Assembly: GCF_029201445.1 (NCBI RefSeq)
Contig: NZ_CP102381.1
Coordinates: 1,302,001-1,366,000, forward strand
Direction: 5' to 3'
Length of the DNA: 64,000 nucleotides
Origin: Thiomicrorhabdus lithotrophica
GTDB taxonomy: Bacteria > Pseudomonadota > Gammaproteobacteria > Thiomicrospirales > Thiomicrospiraceae
Shown: positions 47,549 through 55,246 of the stretch, piece after piece
Layout of the letters: each line of letters begins with the position of its first letter
How positions within the stretch are numbered: position 1 is the first letter of the stretch
Notes under the pieces: model-generated
Told to the model about the DNA's origin: nothing
The model's input: the letters and a program-made list of their open reading frames with translations, nothing else
Database searches by the model: none
Made by a program: the position numbers and the translations under genes

Positions 47549-47971
47549 TTAGAAAGGTTTGACAACAACCAAAATTAAGATAACCGTTGCTAATAGAAGT
47601 GGGATTTCATTTGCCCAACGGTAATAAACACCACTGTGATTTAAATGCCCTTCTTGCATCTCTTTCATGCGTTTTTTAGTCCACATATGATAAGCCAACA
47701 GCAATAGTACAAAAACGATTTTAGCATGTAACCAACCCATTCCTTCTGCCATAGGGAAATACGCTAACCATAACCAGATTCCGCTACCAATCGCTAACAT
47801 CATCATAATAGTCATAAAACCATATAGTTTTTTGGCCATAATCGCTAAACGATCAACATCCTGCCCTGCTTCTTTTCCTTCAACAAAATGCACAAAAATT
47901 CTAGGTAGATAAAAGATACCTGCCATCCAGGACATCATAAATAAGATATGAAACGTTTTTAGCCACAACAT
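47549..47971 (-). CDS. hemJ: Protoporphyrinogen oxidase HemJ (UPF0093)
   Basis: HemJ oxidises protoporphyrinogen IX to protoporphyrin IX in haem synthesis. The 140-residue membrane protein has four helices and the family features LKTFHILFMMSWMAGIFYLPR at the N-terminus with a haem-ligand His and a late WANEIPLLL motif. Gammaproteobacteria use HemG or HemY in many cases, so HemJ here may be the organism's only enzyme of this step; other parts of the genome would show this. Confidence 0.92.
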   Translation of the reverse strand: MLWLKTFHILFMMSWMAGIFYLPRIFVHFVEGKEAGQDVDRLAIMAKKLYGFMTIMMMLAIGSGIWLWLAYFPMAEGMGWLHAKIVFVLLLLAYHMWTKKRMKEMQEGHLNHSGVYYRWANEIPLLLATVILILVVVKPF

Positions 47972-48043
47972 TGTATTTCTCCAAGGGTTTATTATTTTTT
48001 AGTATCATACCTATTTTTTATAGTAACTAATAGCAGAGTCGTC

Positions 48044-48529
48044 ATGAAAATTGAAAACAATAAAGTAGTACAAATTAAATACGTTCTTACTGATGCCGAA
48101 GGTAATCAATTAGATGCTTCGGGTGACGAACCTTTAGCGTACTTGCACGGTAACCATAACCTTATCCCAGGTTTAGAAGCTGAGTTAACAGGGAAAGAAA
48201 CGGGTGATAAGTTCACCGCAACCATTCCAGCAGCAGAAGCCTACGGGGAAAAACAGGATCATCTGATTCAATCTGGCGTTCCAAAAGAAATGTTCCAGGG
48301 TGTCGAAGAGTTTGAAATTGGTATGCGTTTTGAAGCTCAGTCAGAACAGGGTTTTCATTCAGTTATGATCACAGAAATATTAGACGAAACCGTTACTGTT
48401 GATGGAAATCACGAAATGGCTGGCATGGATTTAACGTTTGCCATTGAAGTGGTTGATGTTCGTGATGCAACGGAAGAAGAAATTTCTCACGGACACGCTC
48501 ACGGAGTTGGTGGACATCACCACGATTAA
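48044..48529 (+). CDS. SlyD-type FKBP peptidyl-prolyl isomerase (copy 1)
   Basis: A 161-residue FKBP domain with the inserted IF loop of the SlyD family: YLHGNHNLIPGLEAELTGKETGDKF, then GVEEFEIGMRFEAQSEQG, then a His-rich tail (HGHAHGVGGHHHD) that could bind nickel or other metals. Length and layout fit SlyD/SlpA-like isomerases and chaperones. The second, closely similar gene follows 150 bases on. It is divergent from hemJ. Confidence 0.92.
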   Translation: MKIENNKVVQIKYVLTDAEGNQLDASGDEPLAYLHGNHNLIPGLEAELTGKETGDKFTATIPAAEAYGEKQDHLIQSGVPKEMFQGVEEFEIGMRFEAQSEQGFHSVMITEILDETVTVDGNHEMAGMDLTFAIEVVDVRDATEEEISHGHAHGVGGHHHD

Positions 48530-48679
48530 TTTCGCTTTTATGGCGACTATTTGCCTAGGCAAAAAAGTGCAGATTTCACCCTGAAACGTTATCATAGATT
48601 CATGCAGGCTAAATTCTTTAGAATATCTAGCGAATTTAGTAATTAACAAACAATCAAATTTGAGCAGGACAAATCAGAC

Positions 48680-49159
48680 ATGAACATTCAGCAAGATAAA
48701 GTTGCATTAATTGAATACACTTTAACCAATCAACACGGTGAACAAATCGATGCATCTAATGGTAATCCACTCGCTTATCTTCACGGTCATCACAATCTAA
48801 TTCCGGGCTTAGAAGCTGAACTTGAAGGTAAAACAGTAGGTGATAAATTCACAACAACTATTCCAGCTGACAAAGCTTATGGAGATCGTGTTGATGCTTT
48901 AGTTCAAACTGTTGCTAGCTCAATGTTCCAAGGTGTGGAAGAACTTGAAGTGGGTATGCGTTTTGAAGCGCAATCAGAACAAGGCATGCACTCTGTTGAA
49001 GTAACGCATATTGAAGGTGATCAAGTAACGGTTGATGGTAACCACCCTCTTGCTGGAGAAGCTTTAACATTTGAAGTTGAAGTTGTCGGGTTACGTGAAT
49101 CAACTCCAGAAGAGATTGAACATGGTCATGCTCATGGCGACGGTGGTGTTCAGCACTAA
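48680..49159 (+). CDS. SlyD-type FKBP peptidyl-prolyl isomerase (copy 2)
   Basis: A 159-residue paralogue of the preceding gene, sharing the YLHGHHNLIPGLEAELEG, GVEELEVGMRFEAQSEQG and VDGNHPLAG segments. Its His tail is shorter (HGHAHGDGGVQH), so metal binding may differ. It arose by tandem duplication; the copies keep the fold but differ in the loop around residues 70-80. A strong terminator follows. Confidence 0.92.
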   Translation: MNIQQDKVALIEYTLTNQHGEQIDASNGNPLAYLHGHHNLIPGLEAELEGKTVGDKFTTTIPADKAYGDRVDALVQTVASSMFQGVEELEVGMRFEAQSEQGMHSVEVTHIEGDQVTVDGNHPLAGEALTFEVEVVGLRESTPEEIEHGHAHGDGGVQH

Positions 49160-49186
49160 AGTTTACGTTTTCAAAAAAACATAAAT

Positions 49187-49227
49187 AAAAAAAGCCCCGC
49201 TAACTCTTTGACTAGCGGGGCTTTTTT
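49187..49227 (+). terminator. Rho-independent terminator after the tandem FKBP genes
   Basis: GCCCCGCTA (49194-49202) pairs with TAGCGGGGC (49213-49221), flanked by an A-run and six T residues. Confidence 0.93.
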
Positions 49228-49277
49228 GTCAAATCAAAACTATTTGAACAAAACCTGATTGAAAGTAACCCTATAGA

Positions 49278-50033
49278 TTACCCTTTCCAAGTATTTTCTT
49301 CTGACGTTTGGCCTTTCATAGGCATAATCCACATCTGATAAAGTGATGTAAAAAGCATGACACCAGCCGCTATGCTGTAACCAAAACCCCCAATAATCAC
49401 AAGCCACGCAAATCCAGGATTCATTTTAGTCAACCACCAAGAAGCGATATCAAGAATCAAGAATGCGAATGGTACAAAAATAATTGCTGCTTTAACCCAT
49501 GGTCTAAAACCAACGGCCATTGAGAAAATCAAACCAACAAAGAAGAAGATAAAAGAGATACCAAATAGGTGAATATGAGAAACTCGAGTTAAAGAGCCAA
49601 TTTCAGCACCATGGTCAACAGCTGCAATTTGCTTCATATCTTCATAACTAGTAACATTTGGAAGTGTCGATATGTGAGCGTGACATATTGCACACTTCGC
49701 TTCAACAATCGGTTTGATAGTAGAGTTCCAAGTAGTTTCATCCGCCCCTTCACGAGCCCACTTAATCATGGTTAAGTTTTCTTTAGGTGTCGCTTTATCT
49801 TTCATAGATCCGTTAAGTTTACTTTCCAGCTTTGAACCTTCACGGTTTCCGTAATAACTGTAAACAATATCATCAACGGACAAACCGAACTTACCGTCTG
49901 CCATACCATGGGTAAGCATAATTTGGCCACCAGCCATCATCAGACCCAAACCTACCACAAAAATATACCCTGTAAAAAGTGACTTTACTGACAGCGATAA
50001 ACTCGGTAGGTTTAACCAAGAACTCTCTTTCAT
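49278..50033 (-). CDS. Membrane-anchored protein with one CxxCH c-type haem motif
   Basis: A 251-residue protein. TM1 is near residues 20-42. A periplasmic stretch of about 110 residues carries CAICHAH (near 114-120), a single c-type haem site, and three to four more helices follow (about 158-245). The layout suggests an inner-membrane electron carrier or respiratory/sulfur-linked cytochrome. I cannot name the family. ATG 50033 has GGAG six bases upstream and is preferred to GTG 50045. It is not in an evident operon. Confidence 0.75.
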   Translation of the reverse strand: MKESSWLNLPSLSLSVKSLFTGYIFVVGLGLMMAGGQIMLTHGMADGKFGLSVDDIVYSYYGNREGSKLESKLNGSMKDKATPKENLTMIKWAREGADETTWNSTIKPIVEAKCAICHAHISTLPNVTSYEDMKQIAAVDHGAEIGSLTRVSHIHLFGISFIFFFVGLIFSMAVGFRPWVKAAIIFVPFAFLILDIASWWLTKMNPGFAWLVIIGGFGYSIAAGVMLFTSLYQMWIMPMKGQTSEENTWKG

Positions 50034-50297
50034 ATTTAACTCCACTTAATTTATGTAATATTTAGATGAAATTATCATAGTTCCAACCAAAATTCATAAG
50101 TAATGACTTGGTTCTTACTCAATAAAACTATTAATGAAGAACCCATATTAGATGGCTATTTTTAATGCGCTTTCACCAATCAAAGCTTTTATTAAAAATA
50201 AGCTGATTTATTAAAAGCATACCCTAATATTAATTTTATAACTCAAAAACCAACTACTTAAAAAATAAGTATACCTGTTAAAAAGGTGAATTTACCT

Positions 50298-50741
50298 CTA
50301 GGGTTTATCAATTATAAAATCTTCGTAATCAATCCCAGGACAATCCACAACTACAGGGATAGAACTCAACCCCACATGTGCTTTGTTTAATGAACAATGT
50401 GTTCCAGAAACTAACGGATGCCAATCTGCCAAGCCCTGGCCACGATATATCATTCGGTACGCACAAGTATCCGGAAGCCAATCAAACTCAGCAACTCTTT
50501 CTTTAGTTAATTGAACACAAGTTGGTACATTTACAGAACGATTCTCATAATCCTTACAAGCGCCAGTCTGTAAGTCAGAATAATGACAAACCACACTGGT
50601 ATAGACAATTTCATCGGTTTCATCATCTTGCAGTTTTGTTAAACAACAGAGCCCGCAACCGTCACAAAGAGATTCCCATTCCTTTTGGCTCATCTCATCT
50701 AAAGATTTGGTTTCCCAAAAAGGTTTTTGATCTTTACTCAT
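50298..50741 (-). CDS. YcgN/YkgJ-type cysteine cluster protein
   Basis: A 147-residue protein of the YcgN family. The Cys-rich core CDGCGLCCLTK near residues 27-37 and further Cys around residues 52 (VVCHYSD) and 62 (GACKDYENR) probably bind zinc or iron. The late HPLVSGTHCSLNKAHVG motif is typical. Function is not known. The start at 50741 lies close after the pseudouridine synthase gene on the same strand. Confidence 0.88.
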   Translation of the reverse strand: MSKDQKPFWETKSLDEMSQKEWESLCDGCGLCCLTKLQDDETDEIVYTSVVCHYSDLQTGACKDYENRSVNVPTCVQLTKERVAEFDWLPDTCAYRMIYRGQGLADWHPLVSGTHCSLNKAHVGLSSIPVVVDCPGIDYEDFIIDKP

Positions 50742-50781
50742 AGCATTCTCATTCTTACTTTCATGTCTTTAGTACTTACTT

Positions 50782-51453
50782 TTAAATGACTTGCCACGGT
50801 TGTTGCCAACTATCTAATAAATCCAAGCAAGGCTTTTGAATAAAGCGCTCGCCGCTGTCTGGTTTACAAACAAATTCAAATGGCTCGTTTTTTAGTTTGA
50901 AACGCATTGCATAAGCATGCAAATATCCCCTTTGCTCCAGCTTAGCTTTATTGCTACCACTATAACGCTCGTCACCGCAAATAGGAGCTGAAAGGCTTTT
51001 CATGGCAACACGTAACTGATGGGTTTTACCCGTTTTTGGTTTTAATAAAAACAGTCTTTCGCCAGGTTGAATTGAAACACTCCTAAATTGAGTTATCGCA
51101 GGGTTTTCATTTGTATTGCTTAATTTCCATGATCCTCTTCGAGCTGGCAGCATATCGCCTTTAATCCAGCCTTGTTTCTTTTTCGGTTTTTGATCAGATA
51201 TTGCAATATAAAACTTTTCAATCTGATGTTGCTCAAACATCTTTTGAAAAGCTTGTGCTGTCGTTTTATTTAACGCCAGTATCAATAAACCAGACGTCAT
51301 TTTATCTAGACGGTGAACAGGATAAAGCTCTTGGAGATCAAGTTGCCGTTGAACTAAAACAACCAGGCCTGGTAACTCTTCTGAATGAAAGTTTATCCCT
51401 GCTGGTTTATTAACAACTATGAAATCACTGTTTTGAAAAAGAATGGGGATCAC
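50782..51453 (-). CDS. RluA-family pseudouridine synthase
   Basis: A 223-residue enzyme without an S4 domain. The catalytic motif HRLDKMTSGLLIL carries the essential Asp; LFLLKPKTGKTHQLRVAM and ICGDERYSG are the other motifs. The short form fits the TruC/RluA-like group that modifies tRNA or 23S rRNA; the target is not predictable. Its start overlaps the AlkD-like gene by four bases. The dispersed palindrome encodes PGLV of the N-terminus. Confidence 0.9.
   Translation of the reverse strand: MIPILFQNSDFIVVNKPAGINFHSEELPGLVVLVQRQLDLQELYPVHRLDKMTSGLLILALNKTTAQAFQKMFEQHQIEKFYIAISDQKPKKKQGWIKGDMLPARRGSWKLSNTNENPAITQFRSVSIQPGERLFLLKPKTGKTHQLRVAMKSLSAPICGDERYSGSNKAKLEQRGYLHAYAMRFKLKNEPFEFVCKPDSGERFIQKPCLDLLDSWQQPWQVI
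51362..51375. repeat. ACCAGGCCTGGTAA, coding copy in pseudouridine synthase gene
   Basis: 12-base palindrome, in the xGL frame (LPGLVVL). Confidence 0.9.
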
Positions 51454-52556
51454 TTCATTAATCCAGCTGCTCGTTTATGTTTAATAAGTTCAAATTCTGC
51501 CGTTTTAACTATTTGACCATTCATGATTAATTCTATTTTGTGTTTACCAGGAACATACGCTCTGGTACTAATCACTTTAAAGTTATGCTTAAACTGAAAG
51601 GGTTTATGATTAACCTTATAATCCGCTTCAGCTATCTTAAAGACTTTACGGTATGGAGACTGATGCTTTCTCAAAAATGATAGTGCATATTCTAACCTTA
51701 ATAAGCCCAAATCTTTAATAGAATCAAGAGCAAAGTTTGCCTGCCAAACCTCACCAACAGAAACTTGCTTATCAAAATCCCAACCCAATACCTTTATATG
51801 CGTGGTTACACTGTAACCAATAAGGGCTAATGCTTTGGGATTACCCTGCTTAAGCAAAGTTCTTAAAGCATGTTTAACAATCCACTGTGTTTGTTCACTT
51901 TGACTACTTTGCCATGCATGGCATAATTGAATAACCCAATCAACCTGAGTTTTAGACAAATCGTTAATTAAATTCGCCACACTCTTTTGAACATAACGAC
52001 TGGAATCTGACTTTAGGTTTTCTAATATAGGCCTTACCCAATTTGGATTCTCTGCAATCCAAGGCAAGTGTGTTGCCCAAGGCAACCTTGGCCGGACCCC
52101 TTCGCTCGCTAAACGCCGTAAATGCTCATTATCACTTTTTGACCAGGCTAAAATTTGTTGCTTAGTTTTCTCAGGCTGTTTCTGCAAAAAGACTCTAATC
52201 GCAAACTCTGACGTACTGTTTACCGTAAACAAAGCTAAGGCATCCATTGAGGTTTCAAAATCCTCTACTCCAAAAACCTCTACAAAATCCGCAAAAACAA
52301 AATGAAATAGACCAGAGAAATTAACCGAAACCTCTTTAAGAATGCAAATTGACTCAAGATAACTGCAGTCTAAATATGTCCCTAACTGAATGGTAATTTT
52401 ACGAACTCTTTGCTTTAAAGCTAAAGCCTGCCAATTACTGTCCAAAATCGCATTTTTAAATCCTAAAACATCAAAACTAGCTTTTTGACGGTTAACTAAA
52501 ACTGCCAATTTTTTGATGTTTTTTTCATTAATTTCATCTTTTAATAATTTAGACAT
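51450..52556 (-). CDS. DNA alkylation repair (AlkD-like HEAT-repeat) protein
   Basis: A 368-residue, largely helical protein. Repeated ALK/HEAT segments run through it (for example FLQKQPEKTKQQILAWSKSDNEHLRRLASEGVRPRLPWA, and WVRPILENLKSDSSRYVQKSVANLINDL). The motif ASEGVRPRLPWA belongs to the AlkD/COG4335 group of alkylpurine glycosylase-like proteins. A C-terminal domain past residue 260 is less typical. It overlaps the pseudouridine synthase gene by four bases. Substrate is untested. Confidence 0.82.
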   Translation of the reverse strand: MSKLLKDEINEKNIKKLAVLVNRQKASFDVLGFKNAILDSNWQALALKQRVRKITIQLGTYLDCSYLESICILKEVSVNFSGLFHFVFADFVEVFGVEDFETSMDALALFTVNSTSEFAIRVFLQKQPEKTKQQILAWSKSDNEHLRRLASEGVRPRLPWATHLPWIAENPNWVRPILENLKSDSSRYVQKSVANLINDLSKTQVDWVIQLCHAWQSSQSEQTQWIVKHALRTLLKQGNPKALALIGYSVTTHIKVLGWDFDKQVSVGEVWQANFALDSIKDLGLLRLEYALSFLRKHQSPYRKVFKIAEADYKVNHKPFQFKHNFKVISTRAYVPGKHKIELIMNGQIVKTAEFELIKHKRAAGLMK

Positions 52557-52670
52557 AATAAAAATACATTGTTAATATTCAATTAGTTACAAGGTATTTA
52601 ACATTTTTTTGTTATATTAAACACATGTTGGCATGACGATTGATATAAAGTAGTTGTAAATAAAAAATTC

Positions 52671-52704
52671 AGATTAAAAGTGTCAATAAACTGCCACTTA
52701 ATCT
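52671..52704 (+). promoter_or_regulatory. Inverted repeat in the leader of the CheZ-like gene
   Basis: AGATTAAAAGTG and CACTTAATCT form an imperfect hairpin (two-base bulge) ending 25 bases before the start codon. It could control translation; an imperfect sigma-54-like sequence (TTGGCAT..TTGAT) lies at 52628-52643, but lacks the essential -12 GC. Confidence 0.35.
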
Positions 52705-52729
52705 AGCAAGCATATTAAGGAATCTAACC

Positions 52730-53185
52730 ATGACTACATTGAATACCACTCAAAAAGTACAAACTTGTTTAGAGTTTATTGACCAGCGTTTAGAAACCAC
52801 TTCTGAGCAAACCATTCAAATAGCTGAAATGATTATTGCTGATATCAAAAATCTGACCGATGGTTACCAGGCCGCCATCAATAATGGTAATTTACAAGCG
52901 CATTCAGAATTGGTTAGAGCCACTCAAATGAATTGGGTAAACCAACTACACGATATTATTCTGGAGCAAACTAACCGTGACTTAAACGGTCAGGTCATTA
53001 TTGCACTGCAAAAGTTTGTTACTAGCCTGAATGAAAACCAATTAAAACACTACCCTTTTGAACTACCAAGTGCTGTTGCGAGTAAATTACCAAATGAGCA
53101 TGAGTATCTAACGCAAGCCGAGATTGATATTTTAATGGGGCAGCAAAACTTGTTTGACGAACCACACTCTCAATCAAAACACTAA
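52730..53185 (+). CDS. Short CheZ-like protein with FliM-like CheY-binding tail
   Basis: A 151-residue helical protein. LHDIILEQTNRDLNGQVI (residues 73-90) matches the CheZ catalytic segment, whose E. coli form reads QDLTGQVI with Asp143 and Gln147; here these are Asp84 and Gln88. The C-terminal LTQAEIDILMG (127-137) resembles the LSQAEIDALL motif at the N-terminus of FliM that binds phospho-CheY. CheZ is normally about 210 residues, so this is a compact form. It is alone, with no che or flagellar genes beside it. Phosphatase activity is inferred. Confidence 0.75.
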   Translation: MTTLNTTQKVQTCLEFIDQRLETTSEQTIQIAEMIIADIKNLTDGYQAAINNGNLQAHSELVRATQMNWVNQLHDIILEQTNRDLNGQVIIALQKFVTSLNENQLKHYPFELPSAVASKLPNEHEYLTQAEIDILMGQQNLFDEPHSQSKH

Positions 53186-53211
53186 GTTTTACAACAAATC
53201 ATTGCCGTGAT

Positions 53212-53246
53212 AAAGCCCGTTGAGTATCAGATACTCAACGGGCTTT
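53212..53246. terminator. Bidirectional terminator after the CheZ-like gene
   Basis: AAAGCCCGTTGAGTA pairs with TACTCAACGGGCTTT, followed by more T residues; it lies between convergent genes. Confidence 0.93.
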
Positions 53247-53253
53247 TTTTCAA

Positions 53254-54159
53254 TTAAAAATCATCCCAATAAGTTTCACCATCAAAATATTCAACCAAAA
53301 AGTCTATAAACCCGCGCGCACTTTGCGATAGAAAGCGATTTTGCGGATAGATAGCATAAGCATTTAAGCTCGCTAATTCATAATCAGGTAAAACTCTAAG
53401 CAGTTCGCCCGATTTCAATTCACGCCAACAAACAAATGTCGGCATTACAATCAAACCCTGTCCTTTTAAGGCCAATTCTTTTAAAAAATCGCCATTATTA
53501 GATTGCAAACGACCTTTAACCACAAAACTCTCTTCTTTACCTTGCTTATTCGTTAAAGTAAATGTGTTTGAGCCTTCTGAAGAATAACGTAAAAACGTTC
53601 TTTCACTTAGCGCAGCAACCGATGTTGGTTCGCCATGCTTTTCAATATATTCAGGACTGGCGCAAACAATTAACTTAATTGGCAGTATTTTTCTAGCTTG
53701 AATAGAAGAGTCATTCAATGTACCAATTCTAAATGCAACATCAACACCTTCTTCTACTAAATTAATCTCTTTATCCGATAAATCGACTTTTATCTTAAGC
53801 TTTGGATGCTTTTGCATAAACGCATCGATTACAGGCGTTAAGTGCAAGAGACCAAACGATAAAGGTAACGCAAGATTTAGCTGACCTTGAAAACCCTCAT
53901 TTGAAGTTACGAGCATGCTGTCTAATGCTTTAACGGAATCAACCACATTTAGAGCCTGTTGATAGTAGAGTTTTCCTTCTTCCGTTAAACTAATGCGTCT
54001 GGTGGTTCTATGAATTAACTTAGTTTCAAGTCGCGCTTCTAATTGCGCTAAACGTCGGCTTACTGCCGATTTAGCTATATTGAGTTGGTCTGCAGCACGA
54101 CTAATACCTCCCGCATCCACCACACGCAAAAAAATTTGAATATCTTCAAGCTGCCCCAT
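53254..54159 (-). CDS. LysR-family transcriptional regulator
   Basis: A 301-residue LTTR. The N-terminal helix-turn-helix (GISRAADQLNIAKSAVSRRLAQLEARL) is intact, followed by the linker helix and the effector domain. It resembles the CrgA/AaeR-like group that starts MxxLEDIQIFLRVV. It is divergent from the pirin gene, which it probably regulates; such LysR-pirin pairs are common in proteobacteria. Confidence 0.93.
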   Translation of the reverse strand: MGQLEDIQIFLRVVDAGGISRAADQLNIAKSAVSRRLAQLEARLETKLIHRTTRRISLTEEGKLYYQQALNVVDSVKALDSMLVTSNEGFQGQLNLALPLSFGLLHLTPVIDAFMQKHPKLKIKVDLSDKEINLVEEGVDVAFRIGTLNDSSIQARKILPIKLIVCASPEYIEKHGEPTSVAALSERTFLRYSSEGSNTFTLTNKQGKEESFVVKGRLQSNNGDFLKELALKGQGLIVMPTFVCWRELKSGELLRVLPDYELASLNAYAIYPQNRFLSQSARGFIDFLVEYFDGETYWDDF

Positions 54160-54190
54160 ATTTACCTCTAAATAAACCCAAATCTATTGT

Positions 54191-54276
54191 TTCAATAATT
54201 AGAACACATAATTGAATTTTTTCCAGTTTATCCACTATTTAACAACAGTTAAGATATTGATACATTTTAAAATATC
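54191..54276. promoter_or_regulatory. Divergent LysR/pirin control region with two inverted repeats
   Basis: TTCAAT-N14-ATTGAA (54191-54216) and GATATT-N12-AATATC (54253-54276) lie between the divergent starts. Either could be the LysR binding site. Confidence 0.35.
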
Positions 54277-54292
54277 AACCAAGGAATGAGCT

Positions 54293-55147
54293 ATGACTCA
54301 AACATATAGACAACTGATAGGTAAAACTCAAGGTATACCAGCATCAGATGGCGCAGGTGTTCGCTTAACAAGAATTATTGGATCACCACAAGTCGACTAT
54401 TTAGATCCGTTCTTAATGCTCGATTATTTTGAATCAACCAATCCTAATGATTATATAGCTGGCTTCCCCCCACATCCACACCGAGGTTTTGAAACCGTAA
54501 CTTACTTACTGGCTGGAAAGATGCGTCATAAAGACAACAAAGGCCATGAAGGACTTATTGAAGCAGGCGGTGTGCAGTGGATGACGGCAGGTAAAGGGAT
54601 TATTCATTCAGAGATGCCTGAACAAGAAGATGGTTTAATGATGGGGTTTCAGTTATGGGTAAACCTACCCTCGCACGCTAAAATGGTAGATGCCAGCTAT
54701 CAGGAGTTTTCACCTTCAGAAATTGCTGTTGAAAACCGTGACAGCAGTACAACAATAAAAGTCATAACGGGGCAAACTTCACAAGGCACAGTTGGGCCAG
54801 TTAAAAATAACTATATTCAACCACTCATGATTGACGTGCAATTAGAACAAGATAACGATTTCACTGAAACACTTGATTCTAATGCCCAAGCATTTATTTA
54901 CTTAATTTCAGGTTCATTGAAATTACATCATTCGGAACAGCAATCTAGTAACATTCAAGCCAAAGAACTGGCTGTTTTAAGTAACGGTGATACCCTTAAA
55001 TTGACAGCAACTAAAGATAACACTCGTTTTTTACTAGTAGCGGCCCAACCGATTAATGAACCCATTGCTCGCGGAGGACCTTTTGTAATGAATACTCAAG
55101 CAGAAATAGAACAAGCTTTTTCTGACTATAAAAACGGTCAGTTTTAA
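54293..55147 (+). CDS. Pirin-family protein
   Basis: A 284-residue bicupin. The N-terminal cupin has the iron-ligand motif PHPHRGFETVTYL, then DNKGHEGLIEAGGVQWMTAGKGIIHSE with further His ligands. Bacterial pirins include quercetin dioxygenases and regulators of pyruvate metabolism; the role here is open. The AAGGA ribosome-binding site is good. Confidence 0.93.
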   Translation: MTQTYRQLIGKTQGIPASDGAGVRLTRIIGSPQVDYLDPFLMLDYFESTNPNDYIAGFPPHPHRGFETVTYLLAGKMRHKDNKGHEGLIEAGGVQWMTAGKGIIHSEMPEQEDGLMMGFQLWVNLPSHAKMVDASYQEFSPSEIAVENRDSSTTIKVITGQTSQGTVGPVKNNYIQPLMIDVQLEQDNDFTETLDSNAQAFIYLISGSLKLHHSEQQSSNIQAKELAVLSNGDTLKLTATKDNTRFLLVAAQPINEPIARGGPFVMNTQAEIEQAFSDYKNGQF

Positions 55148-55173
55148 TGCTATCATGGCAAACAATGCTTTCA

Positions 55174-55189
55174 TAACCAGGCCTGGTAA
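55174..55189. repeat. TAACCAGGCCTGGTAA palindrome in the leader of the COG3146 gene
   Basis: One base from the 16-mer. It is followed directly by a second half-copy (TTACCAGGCC, 55191-55200). Confidence 0.9.
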
Positions 55190-55237
55190 GTTACCAGGCC
55201 CTTACGCCACTTATGCCCAATGCGGGTAGGTAACTTA
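55187..55237 (+). promoter_or_regulatory. Alternative hairpin overlapping the palindrome
   Basis: TAAGTTACC (55187-55195) can pair with GGTAACTTA (55229-55237), ten bases before the next start. This fold shares bases with the palindrome, so the two structures compete. Confidence 0.45.
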
Positions 55238-55246
55238 TAGACACCG

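Noticed and set aside
52628-52643. Sigma-54 promoter for the CheZ-like gene
   Set aside because: The -24 GG is present but the essential -12 GC is replaced by GA.
55174-55246. Adjacent inverted motifs as ends of an insertion element or attachment site
   Set aside because: The motif is the dispersed palindrome found all over the window, with no transposase or target duplication.
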